Below are positions 8,871 through 19,202 of a stretch of DNA of 64,000 bases, piece after piece. The DNA is taken from assembly GCA_002720475.1 (NCBI GenBank), contig PBIL01000005.1, positions 367,925-431,924 of the forward strand, in the 5' to 3' direction. The stretch's first letter is position 1. Each line of letters opens with the position of its first letter. A program made the position numbers and the translations under genes. Below the pieces are notes generated by a model. It had not been told where the DNA came from and made no database searches. It saw only the letters and a list, made by a program, of their open reading frames with translations. Source of the DNA: Roseovarius sp. GTDB taxonomy: Bacteria > Pseudomonadota > Alphaproteobacteria > Rhodobacterales > Rhodobacteraceae.

Positions 8871-9611
8871 ATGGCCGGCCATTCCAAATGGGCGAATATC
8901 CAGCATCGCAAGGGACGGCAGGACGCCGTTCGCGCCAAGCTATTCTCCAAGCTTTCCAAGGAAATCACCGTTGCGGCCAAGATGGGCGATCCCGACCCGG
9001 ACAAGAACCCGCGCCTGCGTCTTGCGGTGAAGGAAGCCAGGGCCGCCTCCATGCCCAAGGACAATATCGAGCGCGCGATCAAGAAGGCGAGCGGAGGCGA
9101 TGCCGAGGATTACGAGGAAATCCGCTATGAGGGCTACGGGCCGGGCGGCGTGGCGGTGATCGTCGAGGCGATGACCGACAACCGCAACCGCACGGCCTCG
9201 AACGTGCGCTCGACCTTTGCCAAGAACGGCGGCAACCTGGGCGAGACCGGCAGCGTCGGCTTCATGTTCGAGCGCAAGGGCGAGATCGTCTATCCGGCCG
9301 GCGCGGGCGATGCCGACACGGTGATGATGGCCGCGATCGAGGCGGGGGCCGAGGATGTGGAAAGCTCCGGGGAGGGGCATGTGATCTGGTGCGCCGATAC
9401 CGACCTGAACGAGGTGGCTTCCGCGCTGGAGACCGCCCTGGGCGAGAGCGAGTCCACCCGGCTCGTGTGGAAGCCCACCACCACGACCGCGATGGATCTC
9501 GAGGGGATGCAGAAGCTGATGAAGCTCATCGAGGCGCTGGAGGATGACGACGACGTGCAGCGCGTCACCACCAATTTCGAGGCCCCCGACGAGGTGATGG
9601 CGCAGCTCTGA
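8871..9611 (+). CDS. YebC/PmpR-family DNA-binding or ribosome-associated protein
   Basis: A 246-residue member of the YebC family. It begins with the family hallmark [18 protein letters not shown] and carries [18 protein letters not shown] and [14 protein letters not shown]; length is typical. Family members have been described as transcription regulators (PmpR) and, more recently, as factors that help ribosomes at proline stretches. In many bacteria yebC lies beside ruvC; here the neighbours are a phosphodiesterase and a murein amidase. GAGGACTTC before the ATG serves as ribosome site. Confidence 0.93.
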   Translation: MAGHSKWANIQHRKGRQDAVRAKLFSKLSKEITVAAKMGDPDPDKNPRLRLAVKEARAASMPKDNIERAIKKASGGDAEDYEEIRYEGYGPGGVAVIVEAMTDNRNRTASNVRSTFAKNGGNLGETGSVGFMFERKGEIVYPAGAGDADTVMMAAIEAGAEDVESSGEGHVIWCADTDLNEVASALETALGESESTRLVWKPTTTTAMDLEGMQKLMKLIEALEDDDDVQRVTTNFEAPDEVMAQL

Positions 9612-9716
9612 GCCACCGTGGCGGCCTGCGCGGTTTTTCGGGCCGCTTGCATCTCGGCCCTGTTGTCCCGTCTGCCGCCGCGCTATGCTCGCGGCAACGA
9701 GACCGGGGACCGGCAG

Positions 9717-10943
9717 ATGGGCAGTTCGCTTCTGAAATGGCTGGGGGCGCTTGTGGCGCTCTGGCTGGGCGCGATGGCGCAGGCGCAGGATTTCACCGCC
9801 GTCGCGCGGCTCGATCACGCGCAAAGCGTGATCCGTGAGCGTGGGGCGGGGGTGGAGCTGCGCCTTGCGCTCTCGCAGGGGGTGCCCTGGCGCGTCTTCA
9901 CACTTGCCGCGCCGGAGCGGCTGGTGCTCGATTTCCGCGAGGTGGACTGGCAGGGGGCAGGGGCGGCGCTTGCCGTGGAAACCGACCGGGTGCGGGGGCT
10001 GCGCATGGGCCAGATCCGGCCCGGCTGGTCGCGCATGGTGGTCGATCTGGCGGGGCCGCATGTGTTCGAGCAGGCAGCCATGGAGGTCGATGCGCAAAGC
10101 GGCACGGCGCTCCTGCATGTGCGCCTCGGGGCCGAGGACGCGGCGCGGTTTTCCGCCACCGCCGGCGTGCCCGAGGGGCCGGGATGGGAGGGGGCGGCCC
10201 CCTCCGCCGTGCCTGCGCCCCCCGAGCGGGACGGCACCGCGCCGCTCAGGGTGATGATCGACCCCGGCCATGGCGGGATAGACCCTGGTGCCGAGGTGGA
10301 CGGGATCGCCGAAAAGGACCTGATGCTGGTTCTGGCACGCGAACTGCGCGAGGCGCTCTTGCGCGCGGGCGGATTCGAGGTCTGGCTCACGCGCGAGGGC
10401 GACGAGTTCGTGAGCCTGGAGGGGCGCGTGGCGCAGGCGCACCGGGTGGGGGCCGAGGTCTTCCTGTCGCTTCATGCCGATGCGCTTTCGGATCTCCGCG
10501 CGCGCGGGGCGTCGATCTACACGCTGGCCGACAGCGCCTCGGACGAGGCGAGCGCCGCCCTGGCCGAGCGTCACGACCGCGCCGACATCCTCGCGGGCGT
10601 CGATCTGCGCGGTACCGATGACGTGGTGGCCGATGTGCTCATGGACCTTGCCCGGCAGGAGACGCAGCCGCGCGCCGAGGCGCTGGCGCAAACCCTGATC
10701 GAGAGCTTCCGCGCAGGCGGCATTCCGCTGCTGTCCCGGCCCATGCGCCATGCCGGCTTCTCAGTGCTCAAGGCCCCGGATATCCCTTCGGTGCTGATCG
10801 AGACCGGCTTTCTTTCGAACGCGCGCGACCGGCGGCACCTGAGCGATCCCGCCTGGCGCGCGGAACTCGTTGCGGTGCTGACCGGGGCGCTGCGAACCTG
10901 GCAGCGCGCGGACCGCGCCCGCGCCGCCCTGCTGCGCCAGTGA
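9717..10943 (+). CDS. amiC: N-acetylmuramoyl-L-alanine amidase with AMIN domain (AmiC type)
   Basis: A 408-residue periplasmic amidase that splits septal peptidoglycan between N-acetylmuramate and L-alanine. Order: Sec-type signal peptide (hydrophobic about 5-20, ending AQAQ), AMIN domain (about 25-150), a proline-rich linker, and a zinc amidase_3 domain. Zinc and catalytic segments are MIDPGHGGIDPG, GIAEKDL, FLSLHADA and SVLIETGFLSN. The ATG at 9717 puts the signal peptide at the N-terminus; the frame stays open upstream but without homology. The next gene, PBP1A, works on the same polymer. Confidence 0.92.
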   Translation: MGSSLLKWLGALVALWLGAMAQAQDFTAVARLDHAQSVIRERGAGVELRLALSQGVPWRVFTLAAPERLVLDFREVDWQGAGAALAVETDRVRGLRMGQIRPGWSRMVVDLAGPHVFEQAAMEVDAQSGTALLHVRLGAEDAARFSATAGVPEGPGWEGAAPSAVPAPPERDGTAPLRVMIDPGHGGIDPGAEVDGIAEKDLMLVLARELREALLRAGGFEVWLTREGDEFVSLEGRVAQAHRVGAEVFLSLHADALSDLRARGASIYTLADSASDEASAALAERHDRADILAGVDLRGTDDVVADVLMDLARQETQPRAEALAQTLIESFRAGGIPLLSRPMRHAGFSVLKAPDIPSVLIETGFLSNARDRRHLSDPAWRAELVAVLTGALRTWQRADRARAALLRQ

Positions 10944-11039
10944 GCGGCGGGCGGGATGCCGCACCGATGAAAGGGTTTGTGTTTTGACGCCGGGCCGCCC
11001 CGCCCTTATATCGGGCCCACCGTCGATGAGGAGAGTGCC

Positions 11040-13541
11040 GTGCTGCGCCCCGTTCTGAGCCTGTTGGGCACCGTCTTCAGCCTGATCACCCTTGCGGTGC
11101 TCATTGTCGGGCTGTCGATCGGCGCGGTCCTGCACATCTACGGCAAGGATCTGCCCAGCCACGAAAGCCTTGCCAATTACACCCCGCCCACGATCAGCCG
11201 GATCTATTCCGCCGAGGGCCGCATCATCGACGAATTTGCCCGCGAACGGCGCCTCTTCACCCCCGCCGAGGAGATCCCGGACCTGGTGAAACAGGCGTTC
11301 ATCAGCGCCGAGGACAAGAATTTCTATTCCCATCACGGCTATGACGCGATGGGGATCGCCTCGGCGCTTTACGAGGCCGTGAAGTCGCGCGGGCGCAACG
11401 TGCGCGGTGCCTCGACCATCACGCAGCAGGTGATGAAGAACTTCCTGCTTTCCGGCGACCGGCAGATGGAGCGCAAGATCAAGGAGATCATCCTTGCCAC
11501 CCGGATCGAGGAGACGCTCTCGAAGGAGAAGATACTCGAGCTTTATCTCAACGAGATCTTCCTCGGGCAGAACAGCTATGGCGTGACCGCCGCGGCGCAG
11601 ACCTATTTCAACAAGGGCCTGCGCGAACTGGCCCCGCACGAGGCGGCGATGCTGGCCTCCATGCCCAAGGCCCCGAGCGATTATCACCCGGTGCGCGAAA
11701 AGGAGCGGCTTCTGGCGCGGCGCAACTTCGTGCTCAGGGAGATGTGGGAAAACGGCTATCTCGACCAGGCCACCTATCTGGCCGAGCGCGAGATGCCGCT
11801 GCGTTCGGTCCAGAACGGCGATTTCGAGCCGTTCAGCGCCGAGTTGCCGCCACGCGACTATTTCACCGACGAGATCCGCCGCCAGCTGAGCGGGATCTAC
11901 GGCGAAGGCGAGTTCTTTACCGGCGGGCTCACCGTGCGCGCCACCATCGACCCCGAGATGCAGGCCCATGCCGCGCGCGCGCTGCGCCGCCAGCTCGAGG
12001 CCTATGACAGGGGGCGGGGACGCTGGCGCGGCACCGGAGAAGCGCTTCCCGAGGAGGTGCTCGGCTCCGAGGCCGACTGGCAGGCGGCGCTTGCCGCGCT
12101 CGACGTGCCGCGCGACATCGAGCTCGACGGGACATGGTATCCGGCGGTGGTGCTCGACATAGGCGATCAGGCGCTGCGCGTGGGGATCGAGGGGGTCGAG
12201 GGCACGCACGCGGTGCCGCGCGACGACATCAAGTGGCTGCGCGGCGATTTCCAGGCCAATTTCGCGCGCGGCGAGGTGGTGCATGTGCGCCGGGTCCTGA
12301 AGGAGGATGGCAGCCTCTCGCACTGGAGCCTGCGACAGGTGCCAGAGGTGCAGGGCGCCTTCATGGCGATGGATGTCAATACCGGGCGCGTGATCGCCAT
12401 GCAGGGGGGCTTTTCCTACCAGCATTCGGTCTTCAACCGCGCCACGCAGGCGCTGCGCCAGCCGGGATCGAGCTTCAAGCCCTTCGTCTATGCCGCCGCG
12501 CTTGACAGCGGCTACAGCCCGGCCACGATCGTCGTCGATGCGCCCATCGAGATCAACACGCCGCAGGGCCTGTGGCGGCCGCGCAATTCGTCGAACAAGT
12601 TCTACGGACCCACCCCCCTGCGCACCGGCATCGAGCAGTCGCGCAACCTCATGACCATCCGTCTCGCGCAGGAGGTGGGCATGGACGTGGTCGCGCGCTA
12701 CGCCGAACGTTTCGGCGTCTACGAGGACATGGGCCAGTTTCTCGCCAACTCGCTCGGCTCCGAGGAGACCACGCTTTTCAACATGGTGGCGGCCTACGCG
12801 ATGTTCGCCAATGGCGGCGAGCGCGTGCGCCCGAGCCTCGTGGACCGGGTGCAGGACCGCTACGGGCGCACCGTCTATCGTCAGGACACGCGCGATTGCG
12901 TCGATTGCCGCGATCCCGCCCTGCCTGCCGGCCTCGGCCCGCGGATCGTGTCGGACCGCGAGCGGGTGATGAACGCCGTCACCGCCTATCAGCTCACCTC
13001 GATGCTCAAGGGCGTGGTCGACCGCGGCACGGCCTCGGGCGTGATCGACCTGCCGGTGCCCGTGGCGGGCAAGACCGGCACGACCAACGATGCGCGCGAC
13101 GTGTGGTTCGTGGGCTTTACCAGCAACATCGTGGCGGGCTGCTATATCGGCCATGACCAGCCGCGCGGTCTGGGCCCGTCGGCCTATGGCTCCTCGCTCT
13201 GCGGCCCGGTGTTTCAGGAGTTCATGACCGAGGCGGTGAAGACATACGGCGGCGGGCCGTTCGAAGTGCCGCCCGGCGGCCATTTCATCAAGATCGACCG
13301 CTATACCGGCGCGCGCCTGCCCGACGATGCCGAGGGCGAATATGTGGTGGCCGAGTATTTCCGCGACGGCGAAGAGCCGATCTTCGGCCTGACCTATGAT
13401 GGCGGCTTTGCCATGGGCCGGGATCTCGACCTCTACAGCGCGGGCGAGCGCGTGCAGGAGGTGACCACCTCCACCGGCAGCAAGGCGCAGGTTGGCGGCA
13501 AGGCCAGTTTCGGCGCGATGAGTTCGGGCGGGCTCTACTAG
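11040..13541 (+). CDS. mrcA: penicillin-binding protein 1A, glycosyltransferase/transpeptidase
   Basis: An 833-residue class A penicillin-binding protein. One N-terminal membrane segment (about 7-30) anchors it. The glycosyltransferase domain shows [13 protein letters not shown] and [15 protein letters not shown]. The transpeptidase domain carries SSFK, the SRN triad (IEQSRNL) and KTGTTND. It polymerises and cross-links peptidoglycan outside the inner membrane. The GTG at 11040 is chosen because GAGGAGAG lies just upstream and the membrane anchor starts there; 21 further upstream codons are open but show no signal. Confidence 0.93.
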   Translation: MLRPVLSLLGTVFSLITLAVLIVGLSIGAVLHIYGKDLPSHESLANYTPPTISRIYSAEGRIIDEFARERRLFTPAEEIPDLVKQAFISAEDKNFYSHHGYDAMGIASALYEAVKSRGRNVRGASTITQQVMKNFLLSGDRQMERKIKEIILATRIEETLSKEKILELYLNEIFLGQNSYGVTAAAQTYFNKGLRELAPHEAAMLASMPKAPSDYHPVREKERLLARRNFVLREMWENGYLDQATYLAEREMPLRSVQNGDFEPFSAELPPRDYFTDEIRRQLSGIYGEGEFFTGGLTVRATIDPEMQAHAARALRRQLEAYDRGRGRWRGTGEALPEEVLGSEADWQAALAALDVPRDIELDGTWYPAVVLDIGDQALRVGIEGVEGTHAVPRDDIKWLRGDFQANFARGEVVHVRRVLKEDGSLSHWSLRQVPEVQGAFMAMDVNTGRVIAMQGGFSYQHSVFNRATQALRQPGSSFKPFVYAAALDSGYSPATIVVDAPIEINTPQGLWRPRNSSNKFYGPTPLRTGIEQSRNLMTIRLAQEVGMDVVARYAERFGVYEDMGQFLANSLGSEETTLFNMVAAYAMFANGGERVRPSLVDRVQDRYGRTVYRQDTRDCVDCRDPALPAGLGPRIVSDRERVMNAVTAYQLTSMLKGVVDRGTASGVIDLPVPVAGKTGTTNDARDVWFVGFTSNIVAGCYIGHDQPRGLGPSAYGSSLCGPVFQEFMTEAVKTYGGGPFEVPPGGHFIKIDRYTGARLPDDAEGEYVVAEYFRDGEEPIFGLTYDGGFAMGRDLDLYSAGERVQEVTTSTGSKAQVGGKASFGAMSSGGLY

Positions 13542-13609
13542 CCCTCCCTTGTCCGGCCCGCCGCGCTGCGCTATCAGGCGCTTCTGAGCAGCCAAGGACC
13601 AGCACCACC

Positions 13610-14737
13610 ATGCGCGCCGAAACCCAGTCCCTCGTTTCCGATATCGAGAAATCGCTCGCGCTCCTGCGCCAGCGGCTGGGATGGGAGACCGCCCGCCACC
13701 GGCTCGAGGAGTTCAACGCGCGCGTCGAGGACCCGACGCTCTGGGACGATCCCGCGCGCGCGCAGAAGCTGATGCGCGAGCGTCAGGCGCTGGTCGATGC
13801 GCTCGACACCCATGACCGGATCAGGCAGGAGCTCGAGGACAATCTCGGCCTGATCGAGCTGGGCGAGATGGAAGGCGATGCCGAGGTCGTGACCGAAGCG
13901 GAGGCCGCCATCCGCGCGCTGGCAAAGGTTGCCGCCGCCAGGGAGCTCGAGGCGCTCCTGGACGGCGAGGCCGATGCCAACGATACCTTTCTTGAGATCA
14001 ACGCGGGCGCGGGCGGCACCGAAAGCTGCGACTGGGCGGCGATGCTGGCGCGGATGTATGTCCGCTGGGCCGAGAAACGCGGCTACACGGTCGAGCTGCA
14101 ATCGGAATCGCCGGGTGAAGAGGCCGGGATCAAATCCGCCGCCTACAAGATCTCGGGGCACAATGCCTATGGCTGGCTCAAGTCCGAATCGGGCGTGCAT
14201 CGCCTGGTGCGCATCTCGCCCTTCGACGCGGCGGCCAAGCGGCACACCTCCTTCTGTTCGGTCTGGGTCTATCCGGTGGTGGACGACAATATCGAGATCG
14301 AGATCAACCCCGCCGATATCCGCATCGACACCTACCGGTCCTCCGGCGCGGGCGGCCAGCATGTCAACACCACAGATTCGGCGGTGCGCATCACCCATAT
14401 CCCCACCGGGATCGTCACGACCTCGAGCCAGAAATCGCAGCATCAGAACCGCGACATCGCCATGAAGGCGCTCAAGTCGCGGCTCTATGAGCTGGAGCTG
14501 CGCAAGCGCAGCGAGGCGATCGAGGCCGCGCACGAGGCCAAGGGCGATGCGGGCTGGGGCAACCAGATCCGCTCTTACGTGCTGCAACCCTACCAGATGG
14601 TCAAGGATCTGCGCACCGGGGTCGAGACCTCGGATACCAAGGGCGTGCTTGACGGCGATCTCGATCAGTTCATGGCCGCGACGCTGGCCCAGAACGTCGC
14701 CGGCAAGAGCCGCGCCGAGGCGCAGGCCGAGGACTAG
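13610..14737 (+). CDS. prfB: peptide chain release factor 2
   Basis: A 375-residue class I release factor. The GGQ loop is [17 protein letters not shown], and the codon-recognition tripeptide is SPF in [13 protein letters not shown], typical of RF2 (UGA/UAA). The reading frame is continuous, so the programmed +1 frameshift known from E. coli prfB is absent, as in other alphaproteobacteria I know. The GGQ glutamine is the target of PrmC, encoded at 41789. Confidence 0.96.
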   Translation: MRAETQSLVSDIEKSLALLRQRLGWETARHRLEEFNARVEDPTLWDDPARAQKLMRERQALVDALDTHDRIRQELEDNLGLIELGEMEGDAEVVTEAEAAIRALAKVAAARELEALLDGEADANDTFLEINAGAGGTESCDWAAMLARMYVRWAEKRGYTVELQSESPGEEAGIKSAAYKISGHNAYGWLKSESGVHRLVRISPFDAAAKRHTSFCSVWVYPVVDDNIEIEINPADIRIDTYRSSGAGGQHVNTTDSAVRITHIPTGIVTTSSQKSQHQNRDIAMKALKSRLYELELRKRSEAIEAAHEAKGDAGWGNQIRSYVLQPYQMVKDLRTGVETSDTKGVLDGDLDQFMAATLAQNVAGKSRAEAQAED

Positions 14738-14760
14738 CCGCGCGCGATTTCCGCGCGGCT
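14736..14760 (+). terminator. hairpin at the prfB stop codon
   Basis: AGCCGCGCG (14736-14744) and CGCGCGGCT (14752-14760) form a perfect 9-bp GC-rich stem with a 7-nt loop, starting within the prfB stop codon. There is no T-run after it, so it may stabilise the mRNA end or need a factor rather than be a classical terminator. Confidence 0.35.
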
Positions 14761-14850
14761 GCGGATTGGTGCTTTCATCGCGCGCGGCGAATGTCTAGAT
14801 AAGGGCAATGATCGTTCCGGGGGTCCGCCCCCGAGCCAGGGAGAGAAGAC

Positions 14851-15072
14851 ATGCTCAACAATATCGGCCTTCCCGGCCTTCTGCTCATCGCCGTGGTGGT
14901 GCTGGTGCTCTTCGGACGCGGCAAGATCTCGGCGCTGATGGGCGAGGTCGGCAAGGGCATCACCTCTTTCAAGAAGGGCATCGCCGAGGGAAGCAAGGAG
15001 TCCGAGGAAGAGACCAGGCAGGTCGAGGCTGCGCGCGACGTGACGCCCGCGGAAGAAAAAGACAAGGTCTGA
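14851..15072 (+). CDS. tatA: Sec-independent translocase protein TatA
   Basis: A 73-residue TatA. It has one N-terminal membrane helix (about 5-20), the FGRGKI hinge, an amphipathic helix with [13 protein letters not shown], and a charged C-terminus. TatA oligomers form the passage for folded twin-arginine substrates. GGGAGAGAAG precedes the ATG. It is the first gene of tatABC; the 7-nt gap to tatB implies co-transcription. Confidence 0.95.
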   Translation: MLNNIGLPGLLLIAVVVLVLFGRGKISALMGEVGKGITSFKKGIAEGSKESEEETRQVEAARDVTPAEEKDKV

Positions 15073-15079
15073 GCCCTGA

Positions 15080-15529
15080 ATGTTCGACATCGGCTGGACC
15101 GAGCTTCTGCTCATCGGGATCGTGGCGCTTATCGTCGTCGGACCCAAGGATTTGCCGGGCATGTTCCAGGCGGTGGGGCGCTTTGTCGGCAAGGCGCGCG
15201 GCATGGCGCGCGAATTCAGCCGCGCGATGAATGACGCGGCCGATCAGTCCGGCGTCAGCGATCTGCAAAAGAGCTTCAGGAGCGCGGCCAACCCGATGAA
15301 ATCGGCCATGGACGAGGTGCGCAAGACCACCGAGGGCGTGGCCCGCGATCTGGACAAGGCCGCGCGCCCGCCGCTCGATCCCGAGCGACAGGCCGCCGCC
15401 GACAAGATCCGCGAGAAATCCGCCGAGATGGCCAATGCCCGCCGCGCCGCCGAAGCCGAGGCCGAGGCGAAACGCGCCGCCGATGTGCCGAGTGACGCGG
15501 ATGACAAGACGGCCGAGGACAAGGCATGA
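15080..15529 (+). CDS. tatB: Sec-independent translocase protein TatB
   Basis: A 149-residue TatB, which with TatC binds twin-arginine signals. It begins [20 protein letters not shown], contains the VGPKDLPG hinge, then an amphipathic helix and a long charged, alanine-rich tail. The stop overlaps the tatC start by 4 nt (ATGA). Confidence 0.95.
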   Translation: MFDIGWTELLLIGIVALIVVGPKDLPGMFQAVGRFVGKARGMAREFSRAMNDAADQSGVSDLQKSFRSAANPMKSAMDEVRKTTEGVARDLDKAARPPLDPERQAAADKIREKSAEMANARRAAEAEAEAKRAADVPSDADDKTAEDKA

Positions 15530-16398
15530 GCGCGCCCGAGGACGAGATCGACGATTCCAGCGCCCCGCTGATCGAACATCTGGCAGAGTTGCGCACCCGG
15601 CTCATCCATTCGGTCGCGGCCTTCCTGGTCGGCATGGTGATCTGTTTCACCGTCGCCACGCCGATCTTCAACTTCCTCACCGCGCCGCTCTGCAAGGTGC
15701 TGGCCGAGCGGGGGCAGGATTGCGACCTGATCTTCATCTCCCCGCAAGAGGGCTTCTTCGTGGCGATCAAGGTCTCGCTTCTGGGCGGGTTCATCCTGGC
15801 CTTTCCCTATATCGCCAACCAGATGTGGCGCTTCGTGGCACCGGGCCTCTACCGGTCGGAAAAGAATGCCTTCCTGCCCTTCCTGGTCGCCTCGCCCTTC
15901 ATGTTCTTTCTCGGCGCGGCCTTTGCCTTCTACGTGGTGACGCCGCTGGCCTATGACTTCTTTCTCGGCTTCCAGCAATTCGGCGGGCAGGGCGAAGCCG
16001 TGCCCGAGGGCAGCCCGCAGAATGCCGCGCCGCTCTCGGTCGTGTTCCAGGGCTCGGCGCAGGAATATCTCAACCTCACGGTCAAGTTCATCGTGGCCTT
16101 CGGCCTGTGCTTCCAGCTTCCCGTGCTGCTGACGCTGATGGGCAAGGCGGGGCTCGTGAGCGCGGCCGGGCTCAAGGCGGTGCGCAAGTTCGCCGTGGTT
16201 GGCATTCTCGTTCTGGCCGCGATCGTCACGCCGCCCGACGTGGTGACGCAGGTCATCCTCTTCACCGTCGTGTACGGCCTCTACGAGATCTCGATCCATC
16301 TGGTTGCCCGGGTCGAGAAGAAGCGCGAGGCGGAGCTGCGCGCCCAGGGCCTGTGGTTCGAGGACGAGGACCAGACCGCCGACGACGCCAGGGGCTAG
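15526..16398 (+). CDS. tatC: Sec-independent translocase protein TatC
   Basis: A 290-residue polytopic membrane protein with six predicted helices, the core receptor for twin-arginine signals. The N-terminal [16 protein letters not shown] is the family hallmark; [16 protein letters not shown] and [19 protein letters not shown] are conserved segments. Start overlaps tatB. The downstream ATPase gene follows after 3 nt, so it is probably in the same transcript. Confidence 0.96.
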   Translation: MSAPEDEIDDSSAPLIEHLAELRTRLIHSVAAFLVGMVICFTVATPIFNFLTAPLCKVLAERGQDCDLIFISPQEGFFVAIKVSLLGGFILAFPYIANQMWRFVAPGLYRSEKNAFLPFLVASPFMFFLGAAFAFYVVTPLAYDFFLGFQQFGGQGEAVPEGSPQNAAPLSVVFQGSAQEYLNLTVKFIVAFGLCFQLPVLLTLMGKAGLVSAAGLKAVRKFAVVGILVLAAIVTPPDVVTQVILFTVVYGLYEISIHLVARVEKKREAELRAQGLWFEDEDQTADDARG

Positions 16399-16401
16399 AA
16401 C

Positions 16402-17235
16402 ATGGAGCCGCTGGACAGGATCGCCGCCGCGCTCGAACGGATGAGCCCCGCGCCGCTGACCGCGCCGGATTTCTCGGTGGCCGATGCCTTCGTCTGGCAT
16501 GTCGCGCCCGACCGGCTCGAGCCGGTGGCCGAGGTCTCGCGCGTCGATATGGGCCTGCTGGTGGGAATCGACCGGGCGCGCGACACGCTGCTGGCCAATA
16601 CCCGCCAGTTCGCCCGCGGCCTGCCTGCCAACAACGCGCTGCTCTGGGGCGCGCGCGGCATGGGCAAGTCAAGCCTGGTCAAGGCGGTCCACGCCGCCGT
16701 CCTGGCCGAGGGGCTGCCGCTCAAGATCGTGGAATTGCAGCGCGAGGATCTGCCCTCGGTGGGCCGCCTGCTAAACCTGCTGCGCGGCTCCGACGCGCGC
16801 TTCCTGCTGTTCTGCGACGATCTGTCCTTCAGCCATGACGACCAGCATTATAAGTCCCTCAAGGCGGTGCTTGACGGCGGGATCGAGGGGCGCCCCGCCA
16901 ACGTGGTCTTCTACGCCACCTCCAACCGCCGCCACCTCATGCCGCGCGACATGATCGAGAACGAACGGTCCTCGGCCATCTCCCCCTCCGAGGCGGTGGA
17001 GGAAAAGGTCTCGCTCTCGGATCGCTTCGGCCTCTGGCTGGGCTTTCATCCCTGCGATCAGGACGAGTATCTGGCGATGATCCGGGGCTATTGCGATGCC
17101 TACGGCGTCATGATCGACGAGGACAGCCTGCGCGCCGAGGCGATCGAGTGGCAGGCCACGCGCGGCGCGCGCTCGGGCCGCGTGGCCTGGCAGTTCTTCA
17201 CCGATCTGGCAGGCAGGCACGGGGTGCGCGTCTGA
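16402..17235 (+). CDS. DUF815-family AAA+ ATPase
   Basis: A 277-residue ATPase of the DUF815 family. Walker A is WGARGMGKSSLVKAV (about residue 83) and the Walker B-like segment is FLLFCDDLSF (about 135). Other family segments are KSLKAVLDGG and FYATSNRRHLMPRDM. The biological role is not established. It begins 3 nt after tatC, an operon link that hints at, but does not prove, a tie to export. Confidence 0.87.
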   Translation: MEPLDRIAAALERMSPAPLTAPDFSVADAFVWHVAPDRLEPVAEVSRVDMGLLVGIDRARDTLLANTRQFARGLPANNALLWGARGMGKSSLVKAVHAAVLAEGLPLKIVELQREDLPSVGRLLNLLRGSDARFLLFCDDLSFSHDDQHYKSLKAVLDGGIEGRPANVVFYATSNRRHLMPRDMIENERSSAISPSEAVEEKVSLSDRFGLWLGFHPCDQDEYLAMIRGYCDAYGVMIDEDSLRAEAIEWQATRGARSGRVAWQFFTDLAGRHGVRV

Positions 17236-17349
17236 GCCTCCGGCGGGCCGGTATCGGCCCGGCCACAGCTGGCGGACCGCCGAAAATGGCCTCTGGCAAG
17301 GCCGCGCCCCCCTCTCTATCCTGAGTGCAACCGGCAAGAGGGGCAGGGC

Positions 17350-18765
17350 GTGGCGATCACGGGGCTGGCCGAGGGGCTGACACGGGGCATCGAGGAGATG
17401 GGCGCGCGCGTCTCGGGCGCGTTTTTCGAGCCGGTAGTCCGGCTGGGCGTGACCGGTCTTGCGCGGGCGGGCAAGACCGTGTTCATCACCTCGCTGGTGG
17501 CCAATCTCATGGACCGTGCGCGCATGGGCGGGCTGCGCGCGGCGGGCGAGGGGCGCATCCTTGCCGCCTATCTGCAACCGCAGCCCGACGTGACCCTGCC
17601 GCGTTTCGATTACGAGACGCATCTGGCGGCGCTCACCGGGCCCGATCCGCACTGGCCCGAGAGCACGCGGGCGGTGTCGGAACTGCGCCTGTCGCTGCGG
17701 GTGCGGCCGGCGGGACTGCTGGCCGGGCTGGCGGGGCCGCGCACCGTGCATCTCGATATCGTCGATTATCCGGGCGAATGGCTGCTCGACCTGGCGCTTC
17801 TCGATCAGAGCTATGCCGCATGGTCGCGTGCCGCGCTCGCGCGGGCCGAAGCGCAGGCCGAGGCGGCGGAATGGCATGCGGCGCTGGCAAGTGCCGATCC
17901 CGCCGCCCCCCATGACGAGGCCGAGGCGCAGCGGCTGGCGCGGGCCTATACCGGCTGGCTTGCGGCGGCGCGCGAGCGCGGGCTGGCCGATTGCACGCCG
18001 GGGCGGTTTCTGCTGCCGGGGGATCTGGCGGGCGCGCCCGTCGTCACCTTCGCGCCGCTCCCCGAGACGCCGGGGGCCGGACGGCGCAGCCTTCTGGCCG
18101 AGATGGCGCGCCGGTTCGAGGGCTACAAGCGCGAGGTGGTGCGGCCCTTCTTTCGCGCCCATTTCGCACGGATCGACCGGCAGATCGTGCTTGTGGACGT
18201 GCTCGACGCGATCCACCGCGGGCCGCAGGCACTGGAGGAGACGCGCCGCGCGATGGCCGGGATTCTCGGTGCCTTCCGGCCCGGGCGCAATGCCTTCCTG
18301 AGGCAGCTCTTGCAGGGGCGGCGGGTGGAGCGGATCCTCTTCGCCGCCACCAAGGCCGACCACCTGCATCACACGCAGCACGCGCGGCTCTCGGCGATCA
18401 CGGAGGCGCTTCTGCGCGAGGCGCGTGACCGGGCGGATTTCGCCGGGGCCGAGACGCGGGCCATGGCCATTGCCGCGCTGCGTGCCACGGTGGAGGAGGA
18501 GCGGACGCATGGCGGCAGACCGCTGCACATGGTGCGCGGGCGGCTCGCCGCGACGGGGCGGCAGGCGGCGTTTCATCCCGGCGATTTGCCCGAGGATCCG
18601 GCGGCGCTGCTCTCGCCCGCGCGCGCGGGGGCCGGGGCATGGCTGGGCGAGGGGGTCGGCGCGATGCGCTTTGCGCCTGCGCGCCTCAGCCTGCGCCCCG
18701 GCGAGGGCCCGCCGCATATCCGGCTTGACCGCGCGGCGGAGTTCCTGATCGGGGACCGGCTGTGA
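17350..18765 (+). CDS. ycjX: YcjX-family GTPase-like protein (DUF463)
   Basis: A 471-residue soluble P-loop protein with GLARAGKTVFITSLV (Walker A, about residues 37-51), LDIVDYPGEWLLDL (switch-like) and VLFAATKADHLHH-like RILFAATKADHLHH (base recognition). This is the YcjX family, usually linked to ycjF in a stress-related operon. The start is GTG at 17350 with AAGAGGGGCAG upstream. The stop overlaps the next gene by 4 nt (GTGA). Function is not known beyond the nucleotide-binding fold. Confidence 0.88.
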   Translation: MAITGLAEGLTRGIEEMGARVSGAFFEPVVRLGVTGLARAGKTVFITSLVANLMDRARMGGLRAAGEGRILAAYLQPQPDVTLPRFDYETHLAALTGPDPHWPESTRAVSELRLSLRVRPAGLLAGLAGPRTVHLDIVDYPGEWLLDLALLDQSYAAWSRAALARAEAQAEAAEWHAALASADPAAPHDEAEAQRLARAYTGWLAAARERGLADCTPGRFLLPGDLAGAPVVTFAPLPETPGAGRRSLLAEMARRFEGYKREVVRPFFRAHFARIDRQIVLVDVLDAIHRGPQALEETRRAMAGILGAFRPGRNAFLRQLLQGRRVERILFAATKADHLHHTQHARLSAITEALLREARDRADFAGAETRAMAIAALRATVEEERTHGGRPLHMVRGRLAATGRQAAFHPGDLPEDPAALLSPARAGAGAWLGEGVGAMRFAPARLSLRPGEGPPHIRLDRAAEFLIGDRL

Positions 18766-19202
18766 GGCTCGCGGCCGCGCATTTCTGGCAGGTGCCGCAG
18801 CTTGCGGCGATCCTCTGGGCCTTTGCCCGCGAGACGCCCTGGCTGCCGCGCGTGCGCCGCCGCCGCGAGGATCTGGCGACCCTGTGCCGGATGGTGCGCC
18901 GAGGGCAGGTGCGCGTGGCGATCCGGGGCGGGCGCGTGGCGGGCTTCATCGTGCGCGAAGAGAGCCATATCCATGCGCTCTATGTCGCCGCGCCGATGCG
19001 GGGGCAGGGGATCGGCCGCGCGCTTCTGTCCGAGGCCAAGGCGGCGGGGGCGCTCGATCTCTGGGTGCTCGCGGCCAACAGGCGCGCGCGCGCCTTCTAC
19101 GCAGCGCAGGGCTTTGTCGAGGCGGGGCAGGCGCGTGGCGGCGGCAATGACGAGGGGCTGCCCGATATCCGGATGATCTGGCGGGAAGGGATTGGCGGAT
19201 GA
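18762..19202 (+). CDS. GNAT-family N-acetyltransferase
   Basis: A 146-residue GNAT acetyltransferase. The acetyl-CoA pyrophosphate loop is visible in LYVAAPMRGQGIGRALL (R/QxxGxG/A motif), followed by LWVLAANRRARAFYAAQGF, the usual C-terminal part. The substrate is unknown. It starts at a GTG overlapping ycjX and its stop overlaps ycjF by 4 nt, so it is translationally coupled on both sides. Confidence 0.87.
   Translation: MRLAAAHFWQVPQLAAILWAFARETPWLPRVRRRREDLATLCRMVRRGQVRVAIRGGRVAGFIVREESHIHALYVAAPMRGQGIGRALLSEAKAAGALDLWVLAANRRARAFYAAQGFVEAGQARGGGNDEGLPDIRMIWREGIGG

Noticed and set aside
10761..13595. 944-codon open frame antisense to the PBP1A gene
   Set aside because: It mirrors a well-supported gene, is rich in His/Arg/Ala and has no family motifs. 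High GC leaves antisense frames open by chance.
13610..13760. Programmed frameshift in prfB
   Set aside because: The frame is continuous from the ATG; no internal stop needs to be bypassed.
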